NCBI RefSeq assembly: GCF_009709615.1
Contig: NZ_WJYA01000010.1
Location: 1 to 64,000, forward strand
Source of the DNA: Winogradskyella ouciana
Lineage (GTDB): Bacteria > Bacteroidota > Bacteroidia > Flavobacteriales > Flavobacteriaceae
Reading direction: 5' to 3'
DNA: 64,000 nt
Part shown: positions 17,856-25,608 of the stretch, one piece after another
Layout: every line of letters starts with the position of its first letter
How positions within the stretch are numbered: the first letter of the stretch is position 1
The notes under the pieces: generated by a model
What the model was told of the DNA's origin: nothing
Databases searched by the model: none
Seen by the model: only the letters and a program-made list of their open reading frames with translations
Made by a program: the position numbers and the translations under genes

Positions 17856-18605
17856 ATGAGAAAACATATTGTAGCCGGAAACTGGAAAATGAATAATCAA
17901 CTATCAGAAACCAAAGCTCTGATCACCGATTTAAAGCAACAAACCCAAACTTCTGATGCCGAGGTGATGATAGCGCCAACATTTACAAACTTATGGCACG
18001 CTTTTGAAGCTTTGAGGCAAGAGGATATAGAGGTGATTGCGCAGAATATGCATTTTGCGGAAAATGGTGCCTATACAGGTGAAGTGAGTGCAAGTATGCT
18101 GAAAAGTGTAGGCATTCAAACGGTCATTTTAGGACATAGTGAACGTCGAGCTTACTTTAATGAAACGGATGAGTCTTTGGCAAAGAAAGTTGATGCCGCA
18201 CTAAATAATGAAATGCGAGTGATTTTTTGTTTCGGTGAAGAATTAGCAGATCGTAAAGCGGGAAAAGAGGAAGCAGTCGTTGAGAGCCAAATAAAAAATG
18301 CATTGTTTCATTTGGGAGCCGATGCTTTTAAGAACATTGTTCTAGCTTATGAACCTGTTTGGGCTATTGGAACAGGAGAAACTGCAACTCCAGAGCAAGC
18401 ACAAGACATGCATGCCTTTATTAGAAAAACGTTATCAAATAAATATGGTAATGATGTCGCTAACTCAGTATCTATTCTTTATGGAGGTAGTGTTAAACCA
18501 AACAATGCAAAGGAGATTTTTTCTAAGCCAGATGTAGATGGTGGTTTAATCGGAGGAGCTTCACTAAAAGCTGAGGATTTTTACGCAATTGTAAATGCGT
18601 TTTAA
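17856..18605 (+). CDS. tpiA: triosephosphate isomerase
   Basis: Glycolytic interconversion of dihydroxyacetone phosphate and glyceraldehyde 3-phosphate. The 249-residue TIM barrel shows the substrate Lys in GNWKMN, the electrophilic His in LGHSERRAYFNE, the catalytic Glu in AYEPVWAIGTGETATPEQ with the flexible loop, and phosphate-binding YGGSVKPNN and GGLIGGASL. Length is standard. prmA begins with the base directly after its stop codon. Confidence 0.97.
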   Translation: MRKHIVAGNWKMNNQLSETKALITDLKQQTQTSDAEVMIAPTFTNLWHAFEALRQEDIEVIAQNMHFAENGAYTGEVSASMLKSVGIQTVILGHSERRAYFNETDESLAKKVDAALNNEMRVIFCFGEELADRKAGKEEAVVESQIKNALFHLGADAFKNIVLAYEPVWAIGTGETATPEQAQDMHAFIRKTLSNKYGNDVANSVSILYGGSVKPNNAKEIFSKPDVDGGLIGGASLKAEDFYAIVNAF

Positions 18606-19445
18606 ATGTCTAACACCACCTACATAGGCTACGATTTTAAAGTCGAACCACTACAACCAGCAACGGAAATCCTGATTGCAGAATTAGGTTATGCAGGTTT
18701 TGAAAGTTTTGTTGAAAACAATTCTGGTGTAACGGCCTACATTCAAAAAGAGGATTGGAATAAGAATATTCTCGATGATATCCATATTTTAAATTCTAAT
18801 GAGTTTAAGATCACATACGAGTTCAATGAAATAGAACAAACCAACTGGAATGCCGAATGGGAAAAGAATTTTAAGCCCATAGTTGTTGATGATTTAGTAA
18901 CTGTTCGTGCGCCTTTTCATGACAAGCCAAACACTAAATATGATTTAATTATCGAGCCTAAAATGAGTTTTGGTACTGGACATCATGAAACCACACACAT
19001 GATGATTCAACATATCTTAAAGAACGATTTTAAGGGCAAATCGGTTTTGGATATGGGTTGCGGAACTGGTGTTTTGGCAATTTTGGCAGAAAAAGTTGGA
19101 GCCACCAAATTAGATGCTGTTGATATTGATAATTGGTGTTATGTTAATAGCTTAGAAAATGTAGAGCGCAACCAATGTGAAAATATTTCAGTACATGAAG
19201 GAGATGTTTCCTTTCTACAGAATCAAAAATATGACTGTATTATTGCAAACATCAATAGAAATATCTTACTCCAAGATATACCTGCTTATGCAAAAAGTTT
19301 GAATAAAAGCGGGAAACTTTTCTTAAGTGGTTTTTACGAGGATGATTTAGAACTTATTACCCAAAAATGCCTCGAAAATAATTTAATTTTCGAAGATAAA
19401 ACTCTTAAAAACAGATGGATGGCTGCTCAGTTTAAAATTGAATAA
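18606..19445 (+). CDS. prmA: ribosomal protein L11 methyltransferase
   Basis: SAM-dependent methylation of ribosomal protein L11. The 279 residues contain the N-terminal substrate domain, then SFGTGHHETTHMM, the SAM-binding VLDMGCGTGVLAILAEKVGA, the acidic DAVDID, and IANINRNIL (the N-x-N active motif). The last 40 residues are the usual LFLSGFYEDD strand and tail. It is directly adjacent to tpiA, an arrangement frequent in flavobacteria. Confidence 0.95.
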   Translation: MSNTTYIGYDFKVEPLQPATEILIAELGYAGFESFVENNSGVTAYIQKEDWNKNILDDIHILNSNEFKITYEFNEIEQTNWNAEWEKNFKPIVVDDLVTVRAPFHDKPNTKYDLIIEPKMSFGTGHHETTHMMIQHILKNDFKGKSVLDMGCGTGVLAILAEKVGATKLDAVDIDNWCYVNSLENVERNQCENISVHEGDVSFLQNQKYDCIIANINRNILLQDIPAYAKSLNKSGKLFLSGFYEDDLELITQKCLENNLIFEDKTLKNRWMAAQFKIE

Positions 19446-19609
19446 TTCTTAATTTATTACATTATTTTTTAAGTAATCCTCAATATTTTGTGTTAATTTA
19501 ACATAAAAATATAAAAAAGTGTGGTTTTTCCGTAATCTAAGTTTCTCTTTTCTACGTATATTTATACAAATAATATTATTTTAATTGTAGCAGATTTTCT
19601 GTTGATACA

Positions 19610-19656
19610 TCGATACGTATCGACCCAGATTTACCTATGCAATTGTTTACGTAAAC
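19610..19656. promoter_or_regulatory. two perfect palindromes ahead of the metallopeptidase gene
   Basis: TCGATACGTATCGA at 19610-19623 and GTTTACGTAAAC at 19645-19656 are perfect palindromes 21 bp apart, in a 247-bp spacer of very low GC. Both share a TACGTA-like centre (ATACGTAT, TTACGTAA). Their place 37-83 bp ahead of the ATG suggests operators, but no promoter box is clear. Confidence 0.45.
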
Positions 19657-19692
19657 GTATAAAACAATTCAACTAATTTAAACATTTTAAAA

Positions 19693-20721
19693 ATGAAAAA
19701 ACCATTAAAATATTTAGCAATTGCCTTTTCAGTTTTTACACTGGTATTTACAGCTTGTGAAAAGGACGAAAATATCGATGACACTTCTAATTTTCAAGAA
19801 GATATGATTATTAACATGAATAATTTAGATAACAGAACCTTAGTTACAGATGCCGACCTGCTCGAAGCCATATCGGCTTTGGATATTGATGCTGGTATTG
19901 TGTCTAGAGGCGATTTTCATTTGCCTGATGGTACAATAGAAGAACGCATTTATATAGGCAGTGATATCACTTTTACATTTGAAGACCTTAATGATTTAAT
20001 TGGTGGTGGTGCTGAAGGGCGCCAATATAGTACCTATAATCTTGTAGAGGGAGCTTATCTTACCATTGATATTTTAGGATATACAGGTGGTAGTCAAGCT
20101 TTAAGTAGTAAGGCTCGCACAGCTTTGCAGTATGCGGTAGACAACTACAACAATCTTAATACAACTCTGCAATTTAACCTAACCTTTGGTACCAATCATC
20201 AAGCAGCGGATATGGTAGTTTATGACAACACGGTTAATAATCCTAACGGTACTGGAGGTGTAGCAGGGTTTCCTAATTCAAGTGGGCAGCCACATAAATA
20301 TATTCAGATTTATGGTATAGAGCAGTTTTCAACTAATGTGAACGAGCATGTGATTACACATGAAATTGGTCACTCGGTTGGTTTCCGTCATTCAGATTGG
20401 TTTGACCGTGCAAGTTGTGGTTCTTATAATAACGAAGGACAAGGTTCTAATGGGGCAGTGCACATACCAGGTACTCCAACAGGTACGGACGTTACATCGA
20501 TTATGCAGGCATGTTTTTCTACTAGTGCAGATGGTGAATTTAATGGAAATGATATCACAGCATTAGAATATCTGTATTCACAATCAACCTCTGGTCCATG
20601 TGATGGAGTGCCTGCGTGGAATAGTGGTACAAGTTACAGTCCTGGTGATCGCGTAACTTATAATGGAAGTTTGTACGAACGAACTTCTAGTGGATGGAAT
20701 TATCTCGGTCCTTGTAACTAA
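19693..20721 (+). CDS. secreted HEIGH (M57-type) metallopeptidase with chitin-binding-like tail
   Basis: A 342-residue predicted lipoprotein (lipobox FTAC at about residues 18-21). The zinc motif HEIGHSVGFRH has its first His at residue 223 with Glu224 as base, matching the dual-action HEIGH metallopeptidases. A region before it (QYAVDNYNNLNTTLQFNLTFGT) fits the protease domain. The last 40 residues, VPAWNSGTSYSPGDRVTYNG, carry the Trp/Tyr pattern of a CBM5/12-like carbohydrate-binding module. It is likely surface-attached and degrades protein in glycan-rich material. Two palindromes lie upstream, and a terminator follows. Confidence 0.87.
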   Translation: MKKPLKYLAIAFSVFTLVFTACEKDENIDDTSNFQEDMIINMNNLDNRTLVTDADLLEAISALDIDAGIVSRGDFHLPDGTIEERIYIGSDITFTFEDLNDLIGGGAEGRQYSTYNLVEGAYLTIDILGYTGGSQALSSKARTALQYAVDNYNNLNTTLQFNLTFGTNHQAADMVVYDNTVNNPNGTGGVAGFPNSSGQPHKYIQIYGIEQFSTNVNEHVITHEIGHSVGFRHSDWFDRASCGSYNNEGQGSNGAVHIPGTPTGTDVTSIMQACFSTSADGEFNGNDITALEYLYSQSTSGPCDGVPAWNSGTSYSPGDRVTYNGSLYERTSSGWNYLGPCN

Positions 20722-20755
20722 GTAGTTAGAACAATATTTTTTGTCACCAAATTAT

Positions 20756-20790
20756 TAATGGGTTGCTTACTAGTAAGTAACCCATTTTTT
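20756..20790 (+). terminator. Rho-independent terminator
   Basis: AATGGGTTGCTTAC and GTAAGTAACCCATT form a near-perfect stem around TAGTA-like bases and end in TTTTTT, 35 bp past the metallopeptidase stop. Confidence 0.88.
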
Positions 20791-20945
20791 ATTGGTAGAA
20801 TTTCAAATTAAAACAAAGTCCTGTCATGGAGTTCTTACAAGTTATGTTTAAAATTGAAGTTTTAACATTTCAATTATGTCTATATAGTATTCTTTTTCGT
20901 TTTTAAATTGAATTTTTTTTAAATTAGCTTAAATACCTAATCCCA

Positions 20946-21221
20946 ATGGGCATAAAAGAAAAACAATCCGAAGAACTACTTCTCGAAGAAGACGTATTAA
21001 AACAAAATGAAATCGTTTTATTCAATGATGATGTCAATACCTTTGATCATGTCATTGATACCCTAATTTATGCTTGCGACCATGTGCCAGAACAAGCAGA
21101 GCAATGTGCTATTATTGTACATTATAAAGGGAAGTGTACTGTCAAAACAGGCTCTTATGATGATTTAAAACCACGTTGTTCTAAACTTCTTCAAGCTGGT
21201 TTAAGTGCTGAAATTGTATAA
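20946..21221 (+). CDS. clpS: ATP-dependent Clp protease adaptor ClpS
   Basis: A 91-residue adaptor that delivers N-degron substrates to ClpAP/ClpCP. The family core is present: VLFNDDVNTFDHVIDTL (the NDD-x-N-TF substrate pocket) and the cyclic region AEQCAIIVHYKGKCTVKTG. The N-terminal acidic extension of about 20 residues is typical. It is monocistronic, between two terminators. Confidence 0.95.
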   Translation: MGIKEKQSEELLLEEDVLKQNEIVLFNDDVNTFDHVIDTLIYACDHVPEQAEQCAIIVHYKGKCTVKTGSYDDLKPRCSKLLQAGLSAEIV

Positions 21222-21249
21222 AAAAAGGTTGCAAATGCAACCTTTTTAT
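21221..21249. terminator. bidirectional Rho-independent terminator
   Basis: AAAAAAGGTTGCA and TGCAACCTTTTT pair around AA. It separates the convergent clpS and MBL-rhodanese genes and can serve both. Confidence 0.85.
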
Positions 21250-21267
21250 TTTTGTATTGTTATCAAA

Positions 21268-22674
21268 TTACAAAGTAGAAGGACAAACAAAATCTGTTGT
21301 TGGTAAATCCGTTTTCTTAATGGCACCAAAACCACCAGCGATATCCACAAGTTTGTCAAATCCTCTTGCTTTTAAAATCGAAGCAGCAATCACTGAGCGA
21401 TAACCACCAGCACAGTGTATGTAATATGTTTTGTCTTTATTGACTTCATTCATTTTTTCATTGATAAAATCCAGGGAGAGATGTTGTGCATTTTCTAAAT
21501 GCATGGATTGGTATTCACCATCTTTTCGCACATCAAGGATATTGATGTCATTTTCTTTTGCTCTATCTGCAAATTCATCGGCTGTTATAGACTCTAGGGT
21601 TTCAATGTCTTTTCCGGCAGCTTTCCATGCTTCAATGCCACCTTCTAGATAACCTAAAGTATTGTCATAACCCACACGAGATAATCGCGTTACGGCTTCA
21701 GCTGACTTGCCCTCTGGTACAACCAACACTATTGGTTGTTTTATGTCTGTAATCAGTGCACCAACCCAAGGAGCAAAAGAACCGTTGAGACCAATAAAAA
21801 TTGAATTTGGGATATGGCCTTTTACAAATTCGCCCTGTGGTCTTACGTCTAAAACCAAAGCAGATTCATGATTTGCCATAGCTTCAAATTCTTCTGGGTT
21901 TAAAGGAATATCACCTGTATTTAAGACGGTGTCAAAAGCATCATAGCCTACTTTGTTCATCATGGCATTTTTTGCAAAATATTGTGGTGGTGGCGCGATA
22001 CCATCAAGCACTTCTTTTATGAATTCTTCCTTGCTCATGTCCTCTCTTAAAGCGTAGTTGGTTTTCTTTTGCTCTCCTAATACGCCAACAGTTTCTTTGC
22101 TTAGGTTTTTACCACACGCAGAACCAGCTCCATGCGCTGGGTAAACAATAACGTCATCAGCCAAAGGCATAATTTTATGTCGCAGCGAATCATAAAGCAT
22201 TCCTGCCAAATCTTCTTTTGTAACATCAGATTTTATGGCTAAATCTGGTCTCCCTACATCTCCTAAAAACAAAGTATCACCAGAAAATATAGCGTGGTCT
22301 TTACCGTTTTCGTCTTTCAATAAATAGGTAGTTGACTCTAAAGTGTGTCCAGGCGTGTGTAATACTTTTATGGTAAGTTTCCCTATTTTTAATTCTTCAC
22401 CATCTTTAGCTGAGTGAATATCATACTCAGTAGAGGCTCCAGGTCCAAAAACTATGGTTGCACCAGTTTTCTTTGCTAAATCGACGTGGCCAGACACAAA
22501 ATCAGCGTGGAAATGGGTTTCTAGTATGTATTTTATTTTTGCATTATTCGCTTTTGCTTTGTCTATATATTGTTGCGTTTCTCGTAATGGATCAATTATT
22601 GCAACTTCACCATCAGATTCAATATAATATGCACCTTGTGCAAGACATCCTGTATATAATTGTTCTATTTTCAT
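21268..22674 (-). CDS. metallo-beta-lactamase/double-rhodanese fusion (persulfide dioxygenase-like)
   Basis: A 468-residue cytoplasmic enzyme. Residues 1-230 are an MBL-fold domain of the ETHE1/persulfide dioxygenase type: THFHADFVSGHVDLA, HTPGHTLESTTY, FSGDTLFLGDVGRPD and YPAHGAGSACG. Two rhodanese domains follow. The first (about 265-360) lacks the active Cys and ends PIVLVVPEGKSAEAVTRLSR. The second (about 375-460) keeps it in YIHCAGGYRSVIAAS. The likely job is oxidation and transfer of sulfane sulfur. ATG 22674 is preferred because the longer reading adds a 14-residue piece not typical of the family and would place it across the -7 box region. It is last in a sulfur gene set. Confidence 0.92.
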   Translation of the reverse strand: MKIEQLYTGCLAQGAYYIESDGEVAIIDPLRETQQYIDKAKANNAKIKYILETHFHADFVSGHVDLAKKTGATIVFGPGASTEYDIHSAKDGEELKIGKLTIKVLHTPGHTLESTTYLLKDENGKDHAIFSGDTLFLGDVGRPDLAIKSDVTKEDLAGMLYDSLRHKIMPLADDVIVYPAHGAGSACGKNLSKETVGVLGEQKKTNYALREDMSKEEFIKEVLDGIAPPPQYFAKNAMMNKVGYDAFDTVLNTGDIPLNPEEFEAMANHESALVLDVRPQGEFVKGHIPNSIFIGLNGSFAPWVGALITDIKQPIVLVVPEGKSAEAVTRLSRVGYDNTLGYLEGGIEAWKAAGKDIETLESITADEFADRAKENDINILDVRKDGEYQSMHLENAQHLSLDFINEKMNEVNKDKTYYIHCAGGYRSVIAASILKARGFDKLVDIAGGFGAIKKTDLPTTDFVCPSTL

Positions 22675-22697
22675 ATCTGTTGTTTTTTTGAATAGTA

Positions 22698-22743
22698 CAA
22701 AGTTACAAAACTTCACACCTCTGTTTGTGACATTTATTACACA
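22698..22743 (-). promoter_or_regulatory. promoter with Crp-like operator for the MBL-rhodanese gene
   Basis: On the minus strand a TAACTTTG box (22698-22705) fits TAnnTTTG and lies 23 bp ahead of the ATG. An imperfect palindrome TGTGACATTTATTACACA (22726-22743) resembles the TGTGA-N6-TCACA box of Crp/Fnr proteins with one mismatch. Its centre is about 43 bp ahead of the expected start of transcription, where class II activators bind. The Crp-like gene of this cluster is the obvious candidate. Confidence 0.6.
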
Positions 22744-22746
22744 GCT

Positions 22747-23550
22747 TTAAAATAACTCTTTGTATATAATATAGATAGCCATTATAAGCGTAAAATAACC
22801 AAATCCTTTTTTGAGTTTTTTACCACTAATAAATTTTGAAAGGTAAACTCCTAAAACTATTCCTATAATAGATATCGCGGTAAAGAGTAGAAGGAAATTC
22901 CAATCGATGTCTATGTTTGGGATATCGCCAAGGAATCCAATTAAGGATTTTACAGCAATAATTAAAAGTGAAGTGCCCACTGCTTTTTTCATGGGCAACT
23001 TAGCTAAAAGTACTAATGCAGGAATTATTAAAAAACCACCACCAGCACCAACCAAGCCTGTAAGTATACCTACTACAAGTCCTTCTGCGGCAATGAGCGG
23101 ATAATTAAATGATTGTATATCGTTATCAGTATTGGTTAATTCTTTACGCTTGTTTCTTATCATGGAAAAGCTTGCAAGTAACATTATCACTGCAAACAAA
23201 ACCATAATAAATATAGAATTGGTAACAACAAAATCTCCGATACTAAGTACTTCCTCCGGAATCATCTGTACTAAATAGCGTCTGGTAAGATATACAGCTA
23301 TAAAAGCTGGTACGGCAAAAATGACCGCCGTTTTTGCATCCACCAATCCCTTTTTAAAATTTTGAAATGCCCCAATTATAGACGTTACTCCTACCACAAA
23401 AAGGGAATAAGCTGTAGCTACAATAGGGTTCAGCCCAATAAGGTATACTAAAATAGGTACAGTCAAAATAGATCCTCCACCACCAATTAAGCCCAATACA
23501 AGCCCAACCACCAATGCACCAACATATCCTAATATTTCAGTGAATTCCAT
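22747..23550 (-). CDS. TauE/SafE family anion exporter
   Basis: A 267-residue inner-membrane protein with about eight helices. The duplicated family motif appears twice: VVGLVLGLIGGGGSILTVPIL near residue 14-35 and VVGILTGLVGAGGGFLIIPAL near 158-180. Members move sulfite, thiosulfate or organosulfonates. Its place between YeeE-like and MBL-rhodanese genes supports export or exchange of a sulfur oxyanion. It is translated from a start codon touching the stop of the gene upstream. Confidence 0.9.
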   Translation of the reverse strand: MEFTEILGYVGALVVGLVLGLIGGGGSILTVPILVYLIGLNPIVATAYSLFVVGVTSIIGAFQNFKKGLVDAKTAVIFAVPAFIAVYLTRRYLVQMIPEEVLSIGDFVVTNSIFIMVLFAVIMLLASFSMIRNKRKELTNTDNDIQSFNYPLIAAEGLVVGILTGLVGAGGGFLIIPALVLLAKLPMKKAVGTSLLIIAVKSLIGFLGDIPNIDIDWNFLLLFTAISIIGIVLGVYLSKFISGKKLKKGFGYFTLIMAIYIIYKELF

Positions 23551-23967
23551 TTAGTGCGGTAGTTTGTCTTTTAGTAAGCCGTAAACATAAGTCCCTAATA
23601 GTGCAGCGGCTATGACGATTAATATTGAAAATACACCTGTACCAATTAGGATATACATTGGTCCTGGGCATGCACCAGCTAAAGCCCATCCTAACCCAAA
23701 AATGGTGCCTCCTATAATATATCTTGAAAACCCTTTCTGTTTTAAGGGGACTTTTAAAGTTGAGCCTTCCATCGTTTTTATCCTTCTGTATTTTGAAATC
23801 AATAGTAATATTACACCAGTTGCAACCGCAGTGCCAATGATGCCGTACATATGAAAAGACTGAAACTTAAACATTTCAAAAATGCGGTACCATGAAACGG
23901 CTTCAGACTTTACCAATACAATTCCGAATAAAATGCCGACTAAAAAAAACTTTATATACTTTCCCAT
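23551..23967 (-). CDS. YeeE/YedE-type sulfur transporter half (DUF6691)
   Basis: A 138-residue membrane protein with four helices and the motif GTIFGLGWALAGACPGPMYILIGTG. The conserved Cys in GACPGP is the hallmark of the thiosulfate transporter YeeE/YedE family, where Cys residues relay thiosulfate by transient S-S interactions. It pairs with the next gene upstream, only 2 bp away, to build the full carrier. Confidence 0.9.
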   Translation of the reverse strand: MGKYIKFFLVGILFGIVLVKSEAVSWYRIFEMFKFQSFHMYGIIGTAVATGVILLLISKYRRIKTMEGSTLKVPLKQKGFSRYIIGGTIFGLGWALAGACPGPMYILIGTGVFSILIVIAAALLGTYVYGLLKDKLPH

Positions 23968-23969
23968 TT

Positions 23970-24527
23970 TTAAAATAGTATTGGATAGATGAAATGAATC
24001 ATAATTAAACCTCCTAAGAAAAAACCAACTACGGCAATAAGCGAAGGTAATTGCAAACTGCTTAGACCCGTGATAGCGTGCCCAGATGTACAGCCACCAG
24101 CATAACGCGTGCCAAACCCAACTAGAAAACCGCCAATGATAAGTATCAAAAAGCCTTTAATGGTAAAGACCGCATCCCAACTGAATAATTCTGGTGGTAG
24201 CAGACTTTTTCCTGCATTTTCAAAACCAAGTGTTTTCAAATCTTGAATTGTATTTTGACTCAAATCAATGTTGGTTGGGTTGGACAATAAAAAATGCGCA
24301 ATAAAACCACCAAGAATAGCTCCAAGGACCACGACTAAATTCCAACGTTGACTTTTCCAATCAAACTTAAAGAACTCTACTTTTTTACCAGCTCCACCAA
24401 TGGCACAGAGCGTTCTGAGGTTAGATGACATACCGAATGTTCTTCCGAAGTAGAGTAGAAGAAACATTACAATGGCTATTAATGGCCCAGATACGTACCA
24501 AGGCCAAGGTTGTAATATATATTCCAT
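23970..24527 (-). CDS. YeeE/YedE-type sulfur transporter half
   Basis: A 185-residue membrane protein of the same family as its downstream partner. The signature is [26 protein letters not shown], with the functional Cys in GGCTSGH. Helices are visible at about residues 10-30, 60-80, 105-130 and 150-180. ATG 24527 is favoured over TTG 24545 because that TTG lies within a TATTTTTG promoter box (24543-24550, minus strand). Confidence 0.9.
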   Translation of the reverse strand: MEYILQPWPWYVSGPLIAIVMFLLLYFGRTFGMSSNLRTLCAIGGAGKKVEFFKFDWKSQRWNLVVVLGAILGGFIAHFLLSNPTNIDLSQNTIQDLKTLGFENAGKSLLPPELFSWDAVFTIKGFLILIIGGFLVGFGTRYAGGCTSGHAITGLSSLQLPSLIAVVGFFLGGLIMIHFIYPILF

Positions 24528-24542
24528 AGTTTTATTTTGAAG

Positions 24543-24550
24543 CAAAAATA
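24543..24550 (-). promoter_or_regulatory. -7 box TATTTTTG for the sulfur transporter operon
   Basis: This matches TAnnTTTG 16 bp ahead of the chosen ATG. About 30 bp further upstream, TGTTACA at 24571-24577 resembles half of the Crp-like site TGTGACA found ahead of the MBL-rhodanese gene. The second half is not evident. Confidence 0.5.
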
Positions 24551-24584
24551 GAGTTCTGTAGCTTAGTCAATGTTACAAAAGTTA

Positions 24585-25220
24585 CTAAAAGTCTAAAACC
24601 GTAATTCTATTTCTACCGAGTTCAATTCTTTTTTCCTTTTCCAATTGTTTCAAAAGCCTAGAAATTACTACTCTAGAAGTATGCAAATCTTCAGCAATTT
24701 CTTGATGTGTTACTTTTAAAGTTTTGGAAGCCGTCAACTTAACTTGATCTTTGAGGTATTTATGAACGCGTTTATCCATTTTCATAAAAGCTAAGGTATC
24801 TATAGTTTCAAGCATTTCATCAAATCTAACCTGATAGCTCAACAAAATAAAGTTACGCCAGCTTTCATTGGTGTTAAACCACAATTTCATATTATCAATA
24901 GGTATCATTAATACCGAGACATCTTCATCTGCAACGGCTCTAATCTTACTTTTGGATTTAGCCATGCAGCAAGTCAATGACATTGCGCAAGTATCTCCGC
25001 TTTCTAAAACATAGAGCAATAATTCGTTTCCGTCTTCATCTTCGCGCAGTACTTTTATATTTCCATTGATTAAAAGTGGTATATAATTAAGGTCTTGCCC
25101 TATATCTATGATAATATCGTGTTTCTTGTAAGTTTTGGGCAAGGCAACACTTGCAATGCGCTCAAGAATGTCGGAATCAAATAAGTAATGAAACGGTTGA
25201 AGTGATTCTTTAGTAATCAT
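24585..25220 (-). CDS. Crp/Fnr-family transcription regulator with Cys-rich loop
   Basis: A 211-residue regulator. Residues 20-125 form a cyclic-nucleotide-binding-like beta-roll (GNIKVLREDEDGNELLLYVLESGD) that lacks a clear cAMP-binding Arg-Ser pair. It carries CAMSLTCC, three cysteines close together, which suggests thiol or persulfide sensing. The helix-turn-helix is at about 165-200 (VTHQEIAEDLHTSRVVISRLLKQLE). Similar regulators sit next to sulfur oxidation and YeeE/YedE genes in other Bacteroidota. It leads the cluster that it probably controls. Confidence 0.9.
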   Translation of the reverse strand: MITKESLQPFHYLFDSDILERIASVALPKTYKKHDIIIDIGQDLNYIPLLINGNIKVLREDEDGNELLLYVLESGDTCAMSLTCCMAKSKSKIRAVADEDVSVLMIPIDNMKLWFNTNESWRNFILLSYQVRFDEMLETIDTLAFMKMDKRVHKYLKDQVKLTASKTLKVTHQEIAEDLHTSRVVISRLLKQLEKEKRIELGRNRITVLDF

Positions 25221-25262
25221 GATTCAAAAATAAGGATTACAATTTTGAAATAAATAGTTTGG

Positions 25263-25290
25263 TTGTTTTTTAATAAATGTCTTATATTTG
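25263..25290 (+). promoter_or_regulatory. promoter for tRNA-Arg
   Basis: TTG 25263-25265 and TATATTTG 25283-25290 are 17 nt apart, and the tRNA begins 16 nt later. Confidence 0.7.
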
Positions 25291-25305
25291 CACCCACTTA
25301 AAAAC

Positions 25306-25379
25306 GGCCTCGTGGCGCAACTGAATAGCGCATCTGATTACGGCTCAGAAGGTTACAGGTTTGAATCCTGTCGAGGTCA
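25306..25379 (+). tRNA. tRNA-Arg (anticodon ACG)
   Basis: A 74-nt cloverleaf. Acceptor strands GGCCTCG and CGAGGTC pair with one G-U. The anticodon stem TCTGA/TCAGA presents loop TTACGGC with anticodon ACG, which is normally deaminated to ICG. The T-arm ACAGG TTTGAAT CCTGT is canonical. CCA is not encoded. Confidence 0.97.
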
Positions 25380-25406
25380 CGACTAAATCAACAAAAAGTT
25401 GAAAAT

Positions 25407-25437
25407 AAAGCAAGCTAAGAAATATAGCTTGCTTTTG
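25407..25437 (+). terminator. Rho-independent terminator of tRNA-Arg
   Basis: AAAGCAAGCTA and TAGCTTGCTTT pair around AGAAATA and end in a T-rich run, 28 bp past the tRNA. Confidence 0.82.
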
Positions 25438-25608
25438 TTTTTTATAGAATTCACTAAATTTTTTATTATAATTCCTTAAAGACGATAAGGGATGTTTACC
25501 AGGTTCAATTTGTAATTGGTATATTTTATTTTTCAGTAACGAAAAATTATCCTATTTTAGAAAAACATTCCCAGACTACTTGCTATTTCTGCTTTTTAAT
25601 TAATTAAA

